Shown here in pieces: positions 41,301 through 50,382 of a DNA stretch of 64,000 nt. The DNA lies in assembly GCF_030848805.1 (NCBI RefSeq), contig NC_092367.1, positions 1,426,001-1,490,000 on the forward strand, written 5' to 3'. The translations under genes were made by a program, and so were the position numbers. How positions within the stretch are numbered: the first letter of the stretch is position 1; each line of letters starts with the position of its first letter. Source of the DNA: Temnothorax longispinosus. Lineage: Eukaryota > Arthropoda > Insecta > Hymenoptera > Formicidae. The notes beneath the pieces were generated by a model. It searched no databases. It was not told the origin of the DNA and saw only the letters and a program-made list of their open reading frames with translations.

Positions 41301-41836
41301 ATACAAGACCCATATGGTACGAACAGAAGCTTAACGTCAAACGAACTTTATTTAGTCTAGTCGCCAAATATTAAATCAAACTATAAAAAAGTTAAAAATA
41401 AAGCTTAAAATTCTTTCGACAAAGCTCCTTTTTATTTTCTTGCAGAATGTAACAAAAATTATATTCATCAATTAATTTAAAGCCTACAAAGTAAACATTA
41501 TACATATATATATTTATCGCGCGATTAAAACCTCGCAATTAAAATCGCTCTTCAATATTTCGGCTTAAAAGATATCGTCTCGACGAGGCGATAAAAACTT
41601 ACCTGCTCCTTATCCTTTTCGGTAGTCTCATCTTTGTCCTTTTCTTTGTCCTCGGTGGAGTCCGTGTGCGGCGCTATGCCGTTGGTGGTAGGCTTCGTGT
41701 CGGCCTCCTCGATCCTCTCCAGCTTGCCATCGCCAGGTGCAGCCGCGTCGCCGACGACGCCACCTTCGGCGGGTATTCCCTCCTTCTTCGGCGTCGTCGT
41801 TATGTCCACGGACCTCTTGCTCTGTCTCGCTCCCAT
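700..41836 (-). CDS. Akap200: A-kinase anchor protein 200 (whole gene model, 7 coding exons)
   Basis: Scaffold that tethers protein kinase A to membrane and cortical actin. Seven exons on the minus strand join with GT..AG introns: 41836-41603, 33170-33009, 32793-32680, 6086-3504, 1807-1637, 916-842 and 744-700. Every exon length is a multiple of three and every junction is phase 0. The joined protein is 1127 residues; without the giant exon it is 266. Seen: N-terminus MGARQSKRSVDIT with Gly2 for myristoylation (MGxxxS), basic MARCKS-like effector segment KKKWSFRSISFSKKDK at residues 133-148, a long acidic Ser/Pro/Glu-rich disordered middle, and an amphipathic helix near residues 1090-1110. 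Known: fly AKAP200 has the same start, the MARCKS-type segment that binds calmodulin and F-actin and is a PKC target, and long and short splice forms. Inferred: exon order and the long/short forms here. Extra cassette exons in the large introns cannot be excluded. Confidence 0.93.
745..841 (-). other. Akap200: Akap200 intron 6 (97 bp)
   Basis: Short intron from GTAAGT to a run of pyrimidines and CAG. Nothing else seen. Confidence 0.8.
842..916 (-). CDS. Akap200: Akap200 coding exon 6 (likely PKA RII-binding helix)
   Basis: 25 codons (residues 1089-1113): AIEEIDISDKAVAAAVNEAI then ECNTN. The hydrophobic pairs AV-AA-AV-NE-AI repeat every four residues, the pattern of AKAP helices that dock on the RII dimerisation domain (compare LA-KQ-IV-DN-AI in the designed AKAP-IS peptide). 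Acceptor CTCTAAAG, donor AAT then GTAAGT. The RII role is inferred from pattern only. Confidence 0.87.
917..1636 (-). other. Akap200: Akap200 intron 5
   Basis: 720 bp of AT-rich intron with GT..AG ends. No coding or structured feature seen. Confidence 0.75.
1637..1807 (-). CDS. Akap200: Akap200 coding exon 5
   Basis: 57 codons (residues 1032-1088), beginning NAPEVEAPVENN and ending ITEDVASVTK, Pro/Ala/Glu rich. Acceptor TTTTACAG at 1809-1808, donor AAG then GTATAC. Only phase 0 is open; the other frames hit stops early. It can follow either exon 3 (short form) or exon 4 (long form) without a frame change. Confidence 0.87.
1808..3503 (-). other. Akap200: Akap200 intron 4
   Basis: 1.7 kb between the giant exon and exon 5. 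It starts right after the phase-0 donor GTGACT and includes the 10 in-frame codons to the TGA at 3471, which would be read if this intron were retained. No other feature seen. Confidence 0.65.
3504..6086 (-). CDS. Akap200: Akap200 coding exon 4 (giant disordered exon, probably alternative)
   Basis: 2583 nt, 861 codons (residues 171-1031), open throughout. The acceptor is TTGTTTAG at 6088-6087 and the first codons read SGEDAENATAAASSP. I place the end at the donor CAG|GTGACT, which keeps phase 0; without splicing the frame runs 10 more codons to TGA at 3473-3471. The protein is Ala/Pro/Glu/Ser rich and acidic, without any globular domain I recognise. It has an Ala-rich stretch (LQQARQAAANATALAEAL) near its start and two DLPPAP motifs plus PLPPEE near its end. 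A single long exon in the middle of otherwise short exons agrees with the fly gene, where one large exon is skipped in the short form. Function of this part here is inferred. Confidence 0.88.
13521..13538. repeat. (GA)n microsatellite
   Basis: Short GA run within a purine-rich 100 bp stretch (13490-13560). It lies about 60 bp after a TATA-like word (TTTATATAGA near 13459) and a 17-bp palindrome GTTCGCCGTTGGCGAAC at 13411-13427. No ORF follows. Confidence 0.6.
16397..16406 (+). promoter_or_regulatory. TATA-box-like word
   Basis: TATAAAAGGG, a very good match to a metazoan TATA box, on the plus strand inside an Akap200 intron. No clear initiator or coding sequence follows within 500 bp, so this may be chance or a promoter for an unseen transcript. 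Confidence 0.2.
16925..17224 (-). CDS. Doubtful small secreted-protein ORF
   Basis: 99 codons from the ATG at 17224, chosen because a hydrophobic run follows directly (MLPMVMFVLLVMLLS, then CEGRDF), as in a signal peptide with cleavage near Ser-Cys or Cys-Glu. An earlier in-frame ATG at 17269 would add 15 residues. The remainder is about 80 residues with four Cys counting the one at the cleavage region, and no family I know. It lies in an Akap200 intron on the same strand. Upstream I see no clear promoter. It may be a chance ORF; kept only because of the signal-peptide shape. Confidence 0.2.
   Translation of the reverse strand: MLPMVMFVLLVMLLSCEGRDFFSDTEETRNSTIARAFFYDSCLIILVRFPQLRKQLLEVYVNVCERINYTKLWEREFLKIRFYGIDCLKQEIAQMIFKK
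18156..18171. repeat. poly(A) run
   Basis: Sixteen A in a row; no flanking retroposon structure recognised. Confidence 0.6.
20282..20401. repeat. GGN/GAC trinucleotide tract
   Basis: About 120 bp of GGC/GGT/GAT triplets passing into GAC repeats. On the plus strand it lies in an open frame (20163-20423) read as a Gly-rich then Asp-rich stretch; on the minus strand it reads as long Ser and Pro runs. Neither frame shows other protein-like sequence, so I treat it as a microsatellite. Confidence 0.8.
21125..21598. mobile_element. Non-autonomous DNA transposon, TTAA target (Kolobok-like)
   Basis: 474 bp bounded by inverted repeats GGCTCCTGGATGGTCA and its complement, with exact TTAA at 21121-21124 and 21599-21602 as target duplication. 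No transposase ORF. TTAA duplication with termini beginning with two purines is the Kolobok signature; piggyBac also uses TTAA but its termini start with pyrimidines. The superfamily is inferred from termini only. Confidence 0.75.
22142..22537 (-). CDS. Doubtful ORF with signal-peptide-like start
   Basis: 131 codons starting MWLCIFFCVLILGAHVPFEK, a plausible signal peptide, after the context GATAAATG. The rest is basic with possible dibasic processing sites (ESRRSV, AGRRKKK, ARRGG) as in a neuropeptide precursor, but no peptide I recognise. A possible splice donor (AAT then GTAAAT) lies 24 codons in. It sits in an Akap200 intron on the same strand. Could well be a chance ORF. Confidence 0.2.
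   Translation of the reverse strand: MWLCIFFCVLILGAHVPFEKLYNVNEVIESRRSVKDEGFPSGKLIKCIPLRVAGRRKKKLRTALAISHEGASHFDERADVSPASDSNLLPYNDTGRSDGDCGRARRGGNKYVSVQARKTNFANARKIYLHS
30909..31043. mobile_element. MITE with TTA target duplication
   Basis: 135 bp, almost entirely a hairpin: arms of about 46 bp (first arm starts TGTTCATTTCCATCAATGTA) with few mismatches around a loop of about 45 bp. TTA flanks it at 30906-30908 and 31044-31046. The three-base TTA duplication fits PIF/Harbinger MITEs. Confidence 0.8.
32680..32793 (-). CDS. Akap200: Akap200 coding exon 3 (MARCKS-like effector domain)
   Basis: Encodes 38 residues (133-170), starting KKKWSFRSISFSKKDK and ending KEEPLAE. The cluster of Lys around Trp/Phe and Ser matches the phosphorylation-site/effector domain of MARCKS proteins, which binds acidic lipids, calmodulin and F-actin and is released by PKC phosphorylation. 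Candidate phosphosites are Ser137, Ser140, Ser142 and Ser144. Acceptor TTTCTAG and donor GAG then GTGAGT are both strong and phase 0. Confidence 0.93.
32794..33008 (-). other. Akap200: Akap200 intron 2 (215 bp)
   Basis: Short intron splitting the basic effector domain between KETKKKDK and KKKWSF. GTAAAG donor, TTTCTAG acceptor. Confidence 0.85.
33009..33170 (-). CDS. Akap200: Akap200 coding exon 2 (acidic linker)
   Basis: Encodes 54 residues (79-132), beginning QPQQEEVKAEETKPE and ending KETKKKDK. The acceptor is CTTTCAG and the donor is AAG then GTAAAG, both phase 0. The final KETKKKDK adds lysines to the basic effector segment that continues in the next exon, so an intron splits this domain. 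The linker is rich in Thr, Pro and Glu and is probably disordered. Confidence 0.9.
35636..35662. repeat. (TC)n microsatellite
   Basis: Uninterrupted TC dinucleotides in an Akap200 intron. Confidence 0.9.
37401..37482. repeat. Degenerate short tandem repeat
   Basis: About two and a half copies of a 30-34 bp unit of the form GGTACYATTATGC...TATTTTTATCG, with the last copy truncated after GCTACCATTGT. Confidence 0.6.
38884..38905. repeat. Short perfect inverted repeat
   Basis: CACGGTCTC and its complement GAGACCGTG around TATG, a 9-bp stem. No T-run or flanking structure suggests a role. Confidence 0.5.
40549..40567. repeat. (TA)n microsatellite
   Basis: TA dinucleotide run in AT-rich intron sequence. 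Confidence 0.8.
41603..41836 (-). CDS. Akap200: Akap200 coding exon 1 (myristoylation exon)
   Basis: Encodes residues 1-78. It starts MGARQSKRSVDITTTPKKE, which I recognise as the insect Akap200 N-terminus; Gly2 and Ser6 fit an N-myristoylation signal, with basic residues behind it for membrane contact. The rest is acidic and ends in Lys/Asp/Glu repeats (EDKEKDKDETTEKDKEQ). The start codon sits in CAAACATGG, a good insect initiation context. The exon ends in GAG CAG followed by the donor GTAAGT, phase 0. Confidence 0.94.
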
Positions 41837-41916
41837 GTTTGCTTCTTACCTTCTCGTGCCACCTGTCTTTATCTCACTTGCTTTCTGGGTACCAGGTGGT
41901 GTCCAGCTAAACCGTC
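41837..41916 (-). other. Akap200: Akap200 5'UTR part of the start-codon exon
   Basis: 80 nt of leader between an acceptor (TTTTGATTGCAG at 41928-41917) and the ATG. No ATG occurs in it on the sense strand. The acceptor implies at least one more non-coding exon further upstream (higher coordinates). Confidence 0.65.
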
Positions 41917-42421
41917 CTGCAATCAAAACAAGAGAAAAGATCGATTAAGATATATTTTGTCAAATTTTCCAAGACACGATAAAAAGTAAAACTAACGACT
42001 TAGAATGTTACTAACGATGAAATTAAGAGCGAAAAGAGCTCGAGAGAGCGAGAGCTGGTAAATCCGCGTTCGTTCGGGTTCTGCAATTTTACGCAGTTAT
42101 TTGCACGCGTTGATTTGCACAGCGGTTTCGCCGCCGCGGATAAATTCATCCGTCTCGCGATACGCGAAGAAGCGGGAATTAAACTTTCACCGTAGCGGAG
42201 ATACATCGGAGATCCTCTCGGCGAATACTCGCTCCGTGTCGACGAACGGAGGATCTGGTTATAAGGACATGCAAATCGGAAATGCAAGCGGTCGCGATTC
42301 GAAAATGACGCAACTTACATTCACCTGCGCCAGATTGATCCGATAAGCGAGATTTATAGTTATCGATTCGCAGCCACGCCCTTCGTAATTAATAACGACT
42401 TTCGTGCGGATTGTGAAGGTA

Positions 42422-42440
42422 TCTCTCTCTCTCTCTCTCC
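42422..42440. repeat. (TC)n microsatellite
   Basis: TC run upstream of the Akap200 start-codon exon; read on the gene's strand it is a GA run of the kind GAGA-type factors bind, but no role is shown. Confidence 0.8.
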
Positions 42441-42774
42441 TCCCTCCTCCTATTTTTCTTACCAGAAATCTCTTCTTAAAAATTTATTCGTATCGTATAC
42501 GACAAACGTCAAATAGCTGGACGATAATGAGCCGTACGAGAAACACAGTTCAGAAAACAAAGAACAAACAGCTAGCACAACGGAAAAGCTCTTCCATCGA
42601 GAAACAACTAGGCATTGTTCTATCCAAGGATTCGCTTGTATTCGTTTCCGTTATACGTATTGACTAAAACGCGAAAAAAAGAGCGTGGAAATACCAGTAA
42701 ACGCGTGAAGGCATTTTTGTCAACAGTATCGAAGCTATCATTTATACAAAGCGTTATGTTACAGACAACTGTTA

Positions 42775-42939
42775 AGGCCATTCTACAATACGTCGCGAAC
42801 GATTGCCAGTTGCTGTCGCCAAAAAAGGTTAAAAGTTCGCCAACTCTCTTTTGACAACCGCAACTGACAAGCGCAACCGGAAATAACACTTTTCAACTAA
42901 CAGTTGCCATCTCGTTTGCGACGTATTGTAGAATAGCCC
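42775..42939. mobile_element. MITE with TTA target duplication
   Basis: 165 bp with imperfect inverted ends of about 30 bp sharing ATTCTACAATACGTCGC. TTA flanks at 42772-42774 and 42940-42942. No ORF of note. PIF/Harbinger-like by its duplication. Confidence 0.7.
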
Positions 42940-43660
42940 TTAGATCACAAATAACAGTACGCACTATATCGCCTTTTGATCGAAGTAAATATCCAACGTC
43001 GAGAGATTTCGAGCTATTATTCGCGCTATTATCTTTCCATTCTAGGACACTGAACTGGAGATATCAAGTTCGGAGCACACGTCGCCGACGAAAAAGTACA
43101 GATCGCTCTTATTGCATTACCTGCGGCAGCACTCAGAGACGAATAGAAATACACGTCGCCGTCACGATTCTAATTATCCTCGGAAGAAAAGAAAAACAGC
43201 TGGTTGGAAGCTCGTCGGGGAGCGCGAACGAGAATAACGGTATGTACCGCGGCGATGACTTCGCTGGTAACGAAAGCGGAAACGCGCGCCGCGCCGTACC
43301 AAGGGAATGGCTGCGAAAAACTGGCACGGCGTGGCGAAGCGCGCTAAAAGCCAGGCTCACCTAGGCCACTCGTTTGTTGTGCGCGCGTTAACGCGCATTT
43401 AAACGACCACGTGGCTCGTGTACGCACGCACGTATCTCGCCGCTGTTTGTATACGTGCGCGCGCGAGCAGCTGATGGCCGCGATGCGTAACGCGCGGGAT
43501 CTGTGGTCGCGACGAACTTACGCGAGGTCATCCTTTGTGTGCCACTCGAGGAGGAAGATCAAGAGAGAAAAACGATCGGAAAGAATACGAAGCGCCATTC
43601 CTCAAGCGAATATGTAGAGATGATCGTAGAATGAATAAATTGCGCATATAGAGAAACTAT

Positions 43661-43808
43661 GGCCGGGGTATTCATAGTCAGATCTTATTTCAAGACCGTC
43701 GTAAGTAATATCTTAAGATGCTAATACGGCTCTGTGATTGTTTCATGACGTCTTGAAGATTGTACTTAAGACGGTCTTAAATATAAGAACCGACTATGAA
43801 TACCGGCC
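43661..43808. mobile_element. MITE, GGCCGG termini
   Basis: 148 bp with about 39 bp inverted ends; both begin GGCCGG and share GTATTCATAGTC and AAGACCGTC. Flanked by TAT on both sides (43658-43660 and 43809-43811), so the duplication is TA or TAT; superfamily not assigned. Confidence 0.7.
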
Positions 43809-43859
43809 TATATCCTTTCTTTGATTCGAGACAGATCTTTCTATAATAAAAATGCCTTA

Positions 43860-43987
43860 GGGCCAATTTCACCAACCACGGTTAGCTTAATCGACGGTTA
43901 AAGTTAACAGGATTGATCAATAGAAATAAATCCACCCTGCTAACTTTAACCGTCGGTTAAACTAACCGTGGTTGGTGAAAGTGGCTC
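43860..43987. mobile_element. MITE with TTA target duplication, palindromic
   Basis: 128 bp hairpin with arms of about 48 bp (inner match CACCAACCACGGTTA) and a short loop. TTA flanks at 43857-43859 and 43988-43990. Termini begin GGGCCA and GAGCCA, consistent with PIF/Harbinger MITEs. It starts only 51 bp after the previous element. Confidence 0.8.
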
Positions 43988-46900
43988 TTATAATGGACTT
44001 TAACTCTCTTGTTCGAAATTAACAAAAAACTATAAATAAAAGTTTTATTTAAAAATAATAATCTTACTTAAACCGAGACATTTTGGAAAAATTTTTTGTC
44101 TCTTTAAATTCCAAGTATCAATTGTAATATTTAATGTATTATCATAAAAGATGTTTGTAGAAACTTCTGTCATTAATATAAAACTTAATTAATATAATTA
44201 AATATTTTTTATTCTCTATCGCAATAAATTATAATAAAATAGAGATCCTTATAAGAATACACTTTTATTTCGGTTTAAAGTATTACGCAGTTTTCCATAT
44301 AGTCGCATAGAATTCGCTTGTTATGTGTAAAATGCCTCGTGACCGATATATATCTGATAATCTTTTAAGCGTTTCTCCTCGACACTTGACGTTTATGTTT
44401 AAAAAATCGATAGCCTGTGCTCTAGTCAATAGCTCTTATCACTACTTATCAGCGTTAAGTAGGTATAACAGCTCTCATTTAGACATATCTGTCGGCGATG
44501 TCTCGTCGTTATCATATACTTGTACTATCTATTTCCACTTTCATTTTGTCAGATATATTTATCGACGAGTCCTGAATTTCGATTATGCGCAGAAATCTTT
44601 ACGAATGCGGCACCAATAACGTTTGAATTTCCATCGCGCGCATTTTCCGGATCTTCGCCGGAGAGAAAAAAAGTCCCATTAACGAGGCGATTTTTATCGC
44701 GCAAAACGCGCGGCGAAATTGGCTTTCTGCTTTCTAGCGGCGATTCATTTCCCGAATGAATTCGCCCGGCGCATTCCTCTCGCGCTACACGTCGCAGTTA
44801 AGTTACGCTGAACGAATGAAAGTCAGTGAACAAACAGTTACATTTAGCGCTAATTGAGCGACGAGAGCGTACGGAATGTAAATTGATTCTCCCCGCGATT
44901 GGATTTCGTTTCGCGAAAACAGAGCTGCGCGCGCGTCAATGCGAAGTCGGAGCTCTGTGAAGCGACCGTATAGCTGCTGTAGCTATATCACTGTCACCGC
45001 ATAACGCCATTTGTTTCAAGGTATCCTATTCACGGTGCATTGCACCTCGCGCTATAGCTCCGCACTGTGTATCGGCTGACACACCACACACGTCTAGCTG
45101 TCGCGCGTGCGTCGGATGACGGATCCCGAGACGGAAACACGATGACACAATATTGTTACCTCCGCGAGAATTCCTCGCGCAGCTCCGCTCGCTCGTAATT
45201 TTTGACACATTCCGTCACCACTCGGTTAACGAAGTTTAGCAACACGGTCGAGAGATACCGGACGGTCGTTTGTGCTGTCGACAAGCTCGCGCACAAGTGT
45301 ATTCCTATACAAAGATTATAATTAATAGACGACAATCTCTCGAAATAAATCCTCTTCACCGGAGTGAGCAGAGTAAGAGCCGTTATTACGATTCGTCTTC
45401 GCCTCCGGAAATAATGCCGCCCTTATAGACTAACGAATGGTATGTTTCCCCTCCGACACAGCCAAATTTTCGGAACCAATTGCAGTACGCTCCACACAAA
45501 AGCTCGTCACGTCCGCGTCGTCGAGAGGGAGACGATAGTTGCGCGCGTTTCGCTTCGTTTCACCTTTATTTCTTCCTGGATTACCAAATTAGTAGAGTAA
45601 TTCATGTAATTTCCACATCCCCCTCTCTTTGCGATCAATTTATTCGCGCGTACACTCCTAAAAATTGCACGTTTCGCGCGAGACTTCCCGAAAGATCTCA
45701 CATGCCGGAAGGAAGGCTCATCGTCGAAGCATCCGTAAAAATAGGCAAACAAGAAGACATAATTAGCGTCTTGCTATATTAGGCGACGGCAGGAAGAGTT
45801 TCGACAAATATTTATGTTATCCCATATCGTGCTTGTGCGCACCACGTGGGAGTCATGCGTCCCGCGAAGCGTTACGGTAAGAAACTAGCTCTATCGTACG
45901 CTCGAGAAGCGCCGTAGATCATCACACGTGTCGATTTACTGAGGGGAGAACGTGGGAAACGGAAAATCGTCTCCGGGAAAATCGAAAAATTATATTTTTC
46001 TTCGAGCCTCGAGCTTTCCTCTTTCTCTCCGCTTCGCGTCGCTCGTTAATCACAGTTCGAAGCGCGAATTTCCGGCGGTGGAGGAAGGTCACGGAGGCGT
46101 ATCGCAGACGCGGACGCTATATTTAGAAGCGTGTGTGACATCGAATCGCGAGATAAACGTCGCTGGCGCCGAATAAGCGTTGCGCGTCTCCGCTGAAAAA
46201 CAACGATCGACCGCTATGTTGTTTGCGCGTGGAAGAACGAAACGCGCGCGTGCACTCGCGTGAACGCGTTTCTCTCGGCTCAAAGTTCCCCGCGATAAAA
46301 ATAGTCTCCCGGCGGAGAAAGGAAATTCATCGCCGCGCGAAAGAAAGAGAGACACGCTCTTCCGAGTCGATCCATGCAACGGAGCATGTATATGCTCTTC
46401 TTACATTGTTATTTATTTTTCTTGTGTTTCGAATCTCTCGCTCGCTCTCTCTTTCTCCCCGTCTGCCACGCCTTGTCTTTCGCATTAACAATCTCGTACA
46501 CGGTCCTATAATATCGCGGCAACCATTTATATCATCCTTGGAGAAGAGCGACTGCGCAAGAACTGGTAACGCGAGATGTCTTGCATAAGAGTAACGATAA
46601 TTGAACAGATATTTTTTCACGTTTTAAGACTTTGCCGCGCGTATTTAGCTTGCGCGCTCGGTAAATCGTGAGCAATTTACTACGCAAGTATTATTAGGTC
46701 GCGCACCCCTCGCGTTAATATAAATCGCGGTTGTATAAAGCAATTTTCCGAAGTACGATAGACATTCCGCTGCTTATTCACTCACGAACACGACGAATAT
46801 AGCATCCAAGTTCCGTTTGGAACGGCATTATTCTTGATCAAATTAAGATTTTGTAATCGAACATTTATAAAACCATTCTTCACGGTGACAATAAAATATG

Positions 46901-47562
46901 AGTGAAAAGAATAAAAAAATATCTGACAGGCTTGACGAAATTCATCAAGTCAAATCCGATAACGGTGTCGTAACAATTCTCTTTTACGACGCCTTCTCTC
47001 TTTTATTCTCTCAAATAAATAGTTTCGCGGCGCGCGTTGCGAAACAGCGTTGCGCCGCTCGAGGCCGCGGAGATGGAAATGCGCACGCGAGAAGGCGTGT
47101 TGAATATACACCGAGCGAGTCGTTGCGGTCGCCAGCGAGTGCGCGATACATCGGAGAATAGATTCCGCGATCTTCTCGTGGTGGTCGCGATTCCGCGGCA
47201 GGCAAGTGAAAGATGCGCGAAAAAAAGCGCGAAAGAAGCGCAAAAGGCGATTGCGAAATAAAGTCTACGAAGACGAAACAGCTCCTTCCTTCTTTTCCCC
47301 GTATTTATCTGCTTCGTACGGGGCGAACGAGCGCGGCCGAGGTATAATGAGCGCCGAGATTTCTTTCGGTCGTATCGCTCAATTGATTAATAAGCGCGCA
47401 TTCAGAGGTCGATGCCGTCTATTAAGGCGTTAACAGCGACACAACGACCGCCGTCGGCCGTCGTTGTGTGAGAGAATTCCTCGCCGGCGATAACGCCAAC
47501 GATAAGCACGATGCACCGAGAAGAAAACGAACGGAACGAGCCTATTATGGGACTATAATGAA

Positions 47563-47580
47563 ACGACGACGACGACGACA
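47563..47580. repeat. (GAC)n microsatellite
   Basis: Six GAC-type triplets. Confidence 0.6.
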
Positions 47581-48142
47581 AGAAGCGGCCGGAAAATTGG
47601 ATACCTCGCGGCGATTTCAAGGTTGCGCAGGTGCGTAAATAGGCGTCGATGACTCGCGTGTTCGTGCGCGGGGTTTTCGCTCGGCGGCTCTTTCTTCGGC
47701 TTCTTCCCCATTCGCGTTCCGGAATAGCTTTCCTCGCTTCTCGCTTTCACGCCGTATAAGCGAGGACACAATGAGTTTCAATCAAATTTTTAAATCGGTC
47801 AAATACAACCCACTGAATTTACATGAATCGTGAGAGACGATTTGCGCGAGTAATGGTGCGGTACGTTAAAAATTTTGCCTCTCGCCATCGCCGCCTTGCC
47901 AAGCGAGCTAATCCCTGAGCGAATAAGGATCCTCTATCTCGGAACGCGGTGAGACGAGATAAACTCGAGATCGATGTTCGCCCGCAACCTGATTCAACAC
48001 TTCAAGCCGATGTCACATCCGCTGACTCATCCGATGCACCAAATGACACACGCATTCTCCGCGATAAACAAAAAATTCTTTTCTACGACACTGCGCGAGA
48101 GTGCGCTCGTCCCCTAATTCCCACGGGCACGAAATGTGCATG

Positions 48143-48208
48143 CGCGTGTGTGTAATGCGTGTGTGTGTGTGTGTGTGTGTGTGCGTGTGTGTGCGTGCGT
48201 GCGCGTGG
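48143..48208. repeat. (TG)n microsatellite
   Basis: About 65 bp of TG dinucleotides interrupted by GC steps; potentially Z-DNA forming. Confidence 0.85.
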
Positions 48209-49350
48209 CTGTGTAACTGTACGCCCAATCAATCAGCCATTATTTCCTCGCGCCTGACGCGTCTAATTCGATGGTTCAGCTCGGACAGAAACCGACACAC
48301 ATTGAGAGACTGAAATAGAATAAGAAGGAACAAATATAATCATTAAAGGTATAAGATAGTGACCGAAGGAAGCTACCAATCGGATGGCAAATGTAACAAA
48401 GAGAACAGCGCGGATGAACGATCCTCTGCCTATTGAAATAGCACTTTGACATTGTGATTAGTTAGAAATATAGACATGCTAGCGCGGGCTGTATTCTCGT
48501 GCTCCTGTTTTGTTCCTCGTCTCATTCTTTCGCCTCATTGTACTGACCCCATTTTTCGTTCCCGAAAAAAAAAGACATCTGCTCTTTCTCTCGCAGCCGT
48601 TATCGAAATTGAGAATAACGTAGCGCGCGGAAGAATAGGTGTCGAACCAACTACCACACCATGCGAGCAGACGCGTGTCCCGCATGCGTGAGCAGATACG
48701 CTCGCACGTGCTCGCGCTCGCGCTCGTTCCGCCGAAAACCAGCCGAGTGGCCGTCGTAATGGTAAACGGGGAAAGTTAGCGGGCCTGAAAAATACGTATG
48801 CATACGTGTATGTACACCCGGACCGCGCCGCAGAATGGATCTATTTTTGGCCCCCCGGTTGCGGCGCGTGCACCCCCTCGGTCCGTGTAAACACGCGACC
48901 AGAACGCAACAGGGGCGAAATAAAGTCCCCAGCAAGCAGATCTTAAAGAGCGCTCGTAAAAACGACGCGACGCCGGGACAAAACGGGAACGCGGATTCGC
49001 GTGGATGATAAAAGAGAAATCGGCAGGAATTAGCACGATTGGCAAATAAAACATGCGACGTGCGAAAGCGATATCAAATGCATTTCAACTTAAATATTTT
49101 GCCGTAGAAATAAAGCTCTCCTTTACGAACAATGACAGGCGATTCGGTCGGCTGCGATTAGCGCTAACCCGATGTCGAAACCGAGTCCGAGCCTCGCGTT
49201 TCTAACGTGAAAGACCGCGCTCGATCTTACCCGGGAATCGTATTCAGCGCTGAATGCGCTATAAGAGCAAAACCGCCTCCTCTCTCGGAGGCTGTGCGCG
49301 AACAAGAAAAAGGCAGATGTGGGCAAGTTAACGACCCGTTATCGCATGGA

Positions 49351-49377
49351 CGCCGCCACCGCCACCGCCACCGCCGT
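49351..49377. repeat. (CCGCCA)n short tandem repeat
   Basis: Repeated CCGCCA/CCACCG units in a GC-rich stretch. Confidence 0.7.
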
Positions 49378-50382
49378 TGCTGAAACTGGTTGCTGCCGAT
49401 TGTAGGAAGCGGGACGCGGATCGAGGGGGTCGCGGCCAAGCCCCGCATGGAGGAGAAGCCTCGGGGCGCGCGTTGCAACGAGGAGCGGCGGGCAAAGCGC
49501 GAGGCGAATCGCCTTCGCGCGAGAAGGTGCGTTTTGACGAGGCCACGAAGAACGAAGAAACCAGTCGGCGTCACGGTGCAGGTGTACCGACGCGCGGGCT
49601 CGCGCTCGCGCGCAAATGCCGCGCGAGCGGATTTTCGCGGGAAAGCCGCGGCGCGCGGAAGGCGGCGTCGTCTTCATTTGCACACAATGCGCACGCGATG
49701 TTAATTAACAGGAACGTATAATCGACGATAACGTATAAAGTCGTTACGACGATGACTAGATGCAAATGCAAGCGTTACCACAGCGAACTATACGGAGACA
49801 AACGTTTCTTGTCGTGAAAACGATCGTTGAGAAAGAGAGAGTCGGAGAGGATGGAAACGTGCGGTGCGAACAAGATACATTTGCCAAAAGGATCGGTATT
49901 ATTTCGAGCCTTTCTCCGCTCGAGCTGCCCGTTCCTCCGACCAGCAACAATCGCTTCCGTGGAAGCCTTGACTGCAGGTAGAAGCCTGTTATACAAAATC
50001 GGCACAAAAGCGAAAAACGAAAGGGAAGAGACGAGCGGATCGTGCACCCGTAGAAAAAACCCCCAAGAATACATCCTCGCGTCACTTTTTCCCCTCTATC
50101 GCCCTTTTTAATTCTATCTCAACTGTTAAAAAGCTGATCTCTCTCCACGAACGAACACAGGATTTATCGAGTTTAAAGTACACACGCAGTAATTTATTAC
50201 GGCTGATTGTTCCGCCGTAAAATAAATAAATTCGTAAGCTTCTCTTCCTGAGATACAAAATAATTAATAAATTAAAATGTTAATCTACAGATTATAATAA
50301 GCCGAAGTTAATTACTGCTAAAATACTTGATTATTCACAAAATCGTTTGATTTTGTTTTCAATAATTTTGAAAAAAAAAAAC

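Larger units (their letters stand above)
33171..41602 (-). other. Akap200: Akap200 intron 1 (8.4 kb)
   Basis: Between exons 1 and 2, phase 0 on both sides, so a cassette exon could hide here. A good minus-strand donor (CCG then GTAAGT) lies near 38970 but the sequence before it does not read as coding. Contents seen: (TC)n at 35636, (TA)n at 40549, a degenerate tandem repeat at 37401 and a 9-bp-stem hairpin at 38884. Confidence 0.7.
43991..50382. other. Non-coding stretch upstream of Akap200
   Basis: No gene supported. The stretch 48480-50110 is CpG dense and open in several frames on both strands, which is what high GC gives by chance. Microsatellites lie at 47563, 48143 and 49351. It could be 5' intron of Akap200 if the promoter is near 52 kb. 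Confidence 0.5.

Noticed and set aside
49227..49721. Overlapping ORFs on both strands of 100-115 codons
   Set aside because: All frames are open at once because stop codons are rare in this GC-rich stretch.
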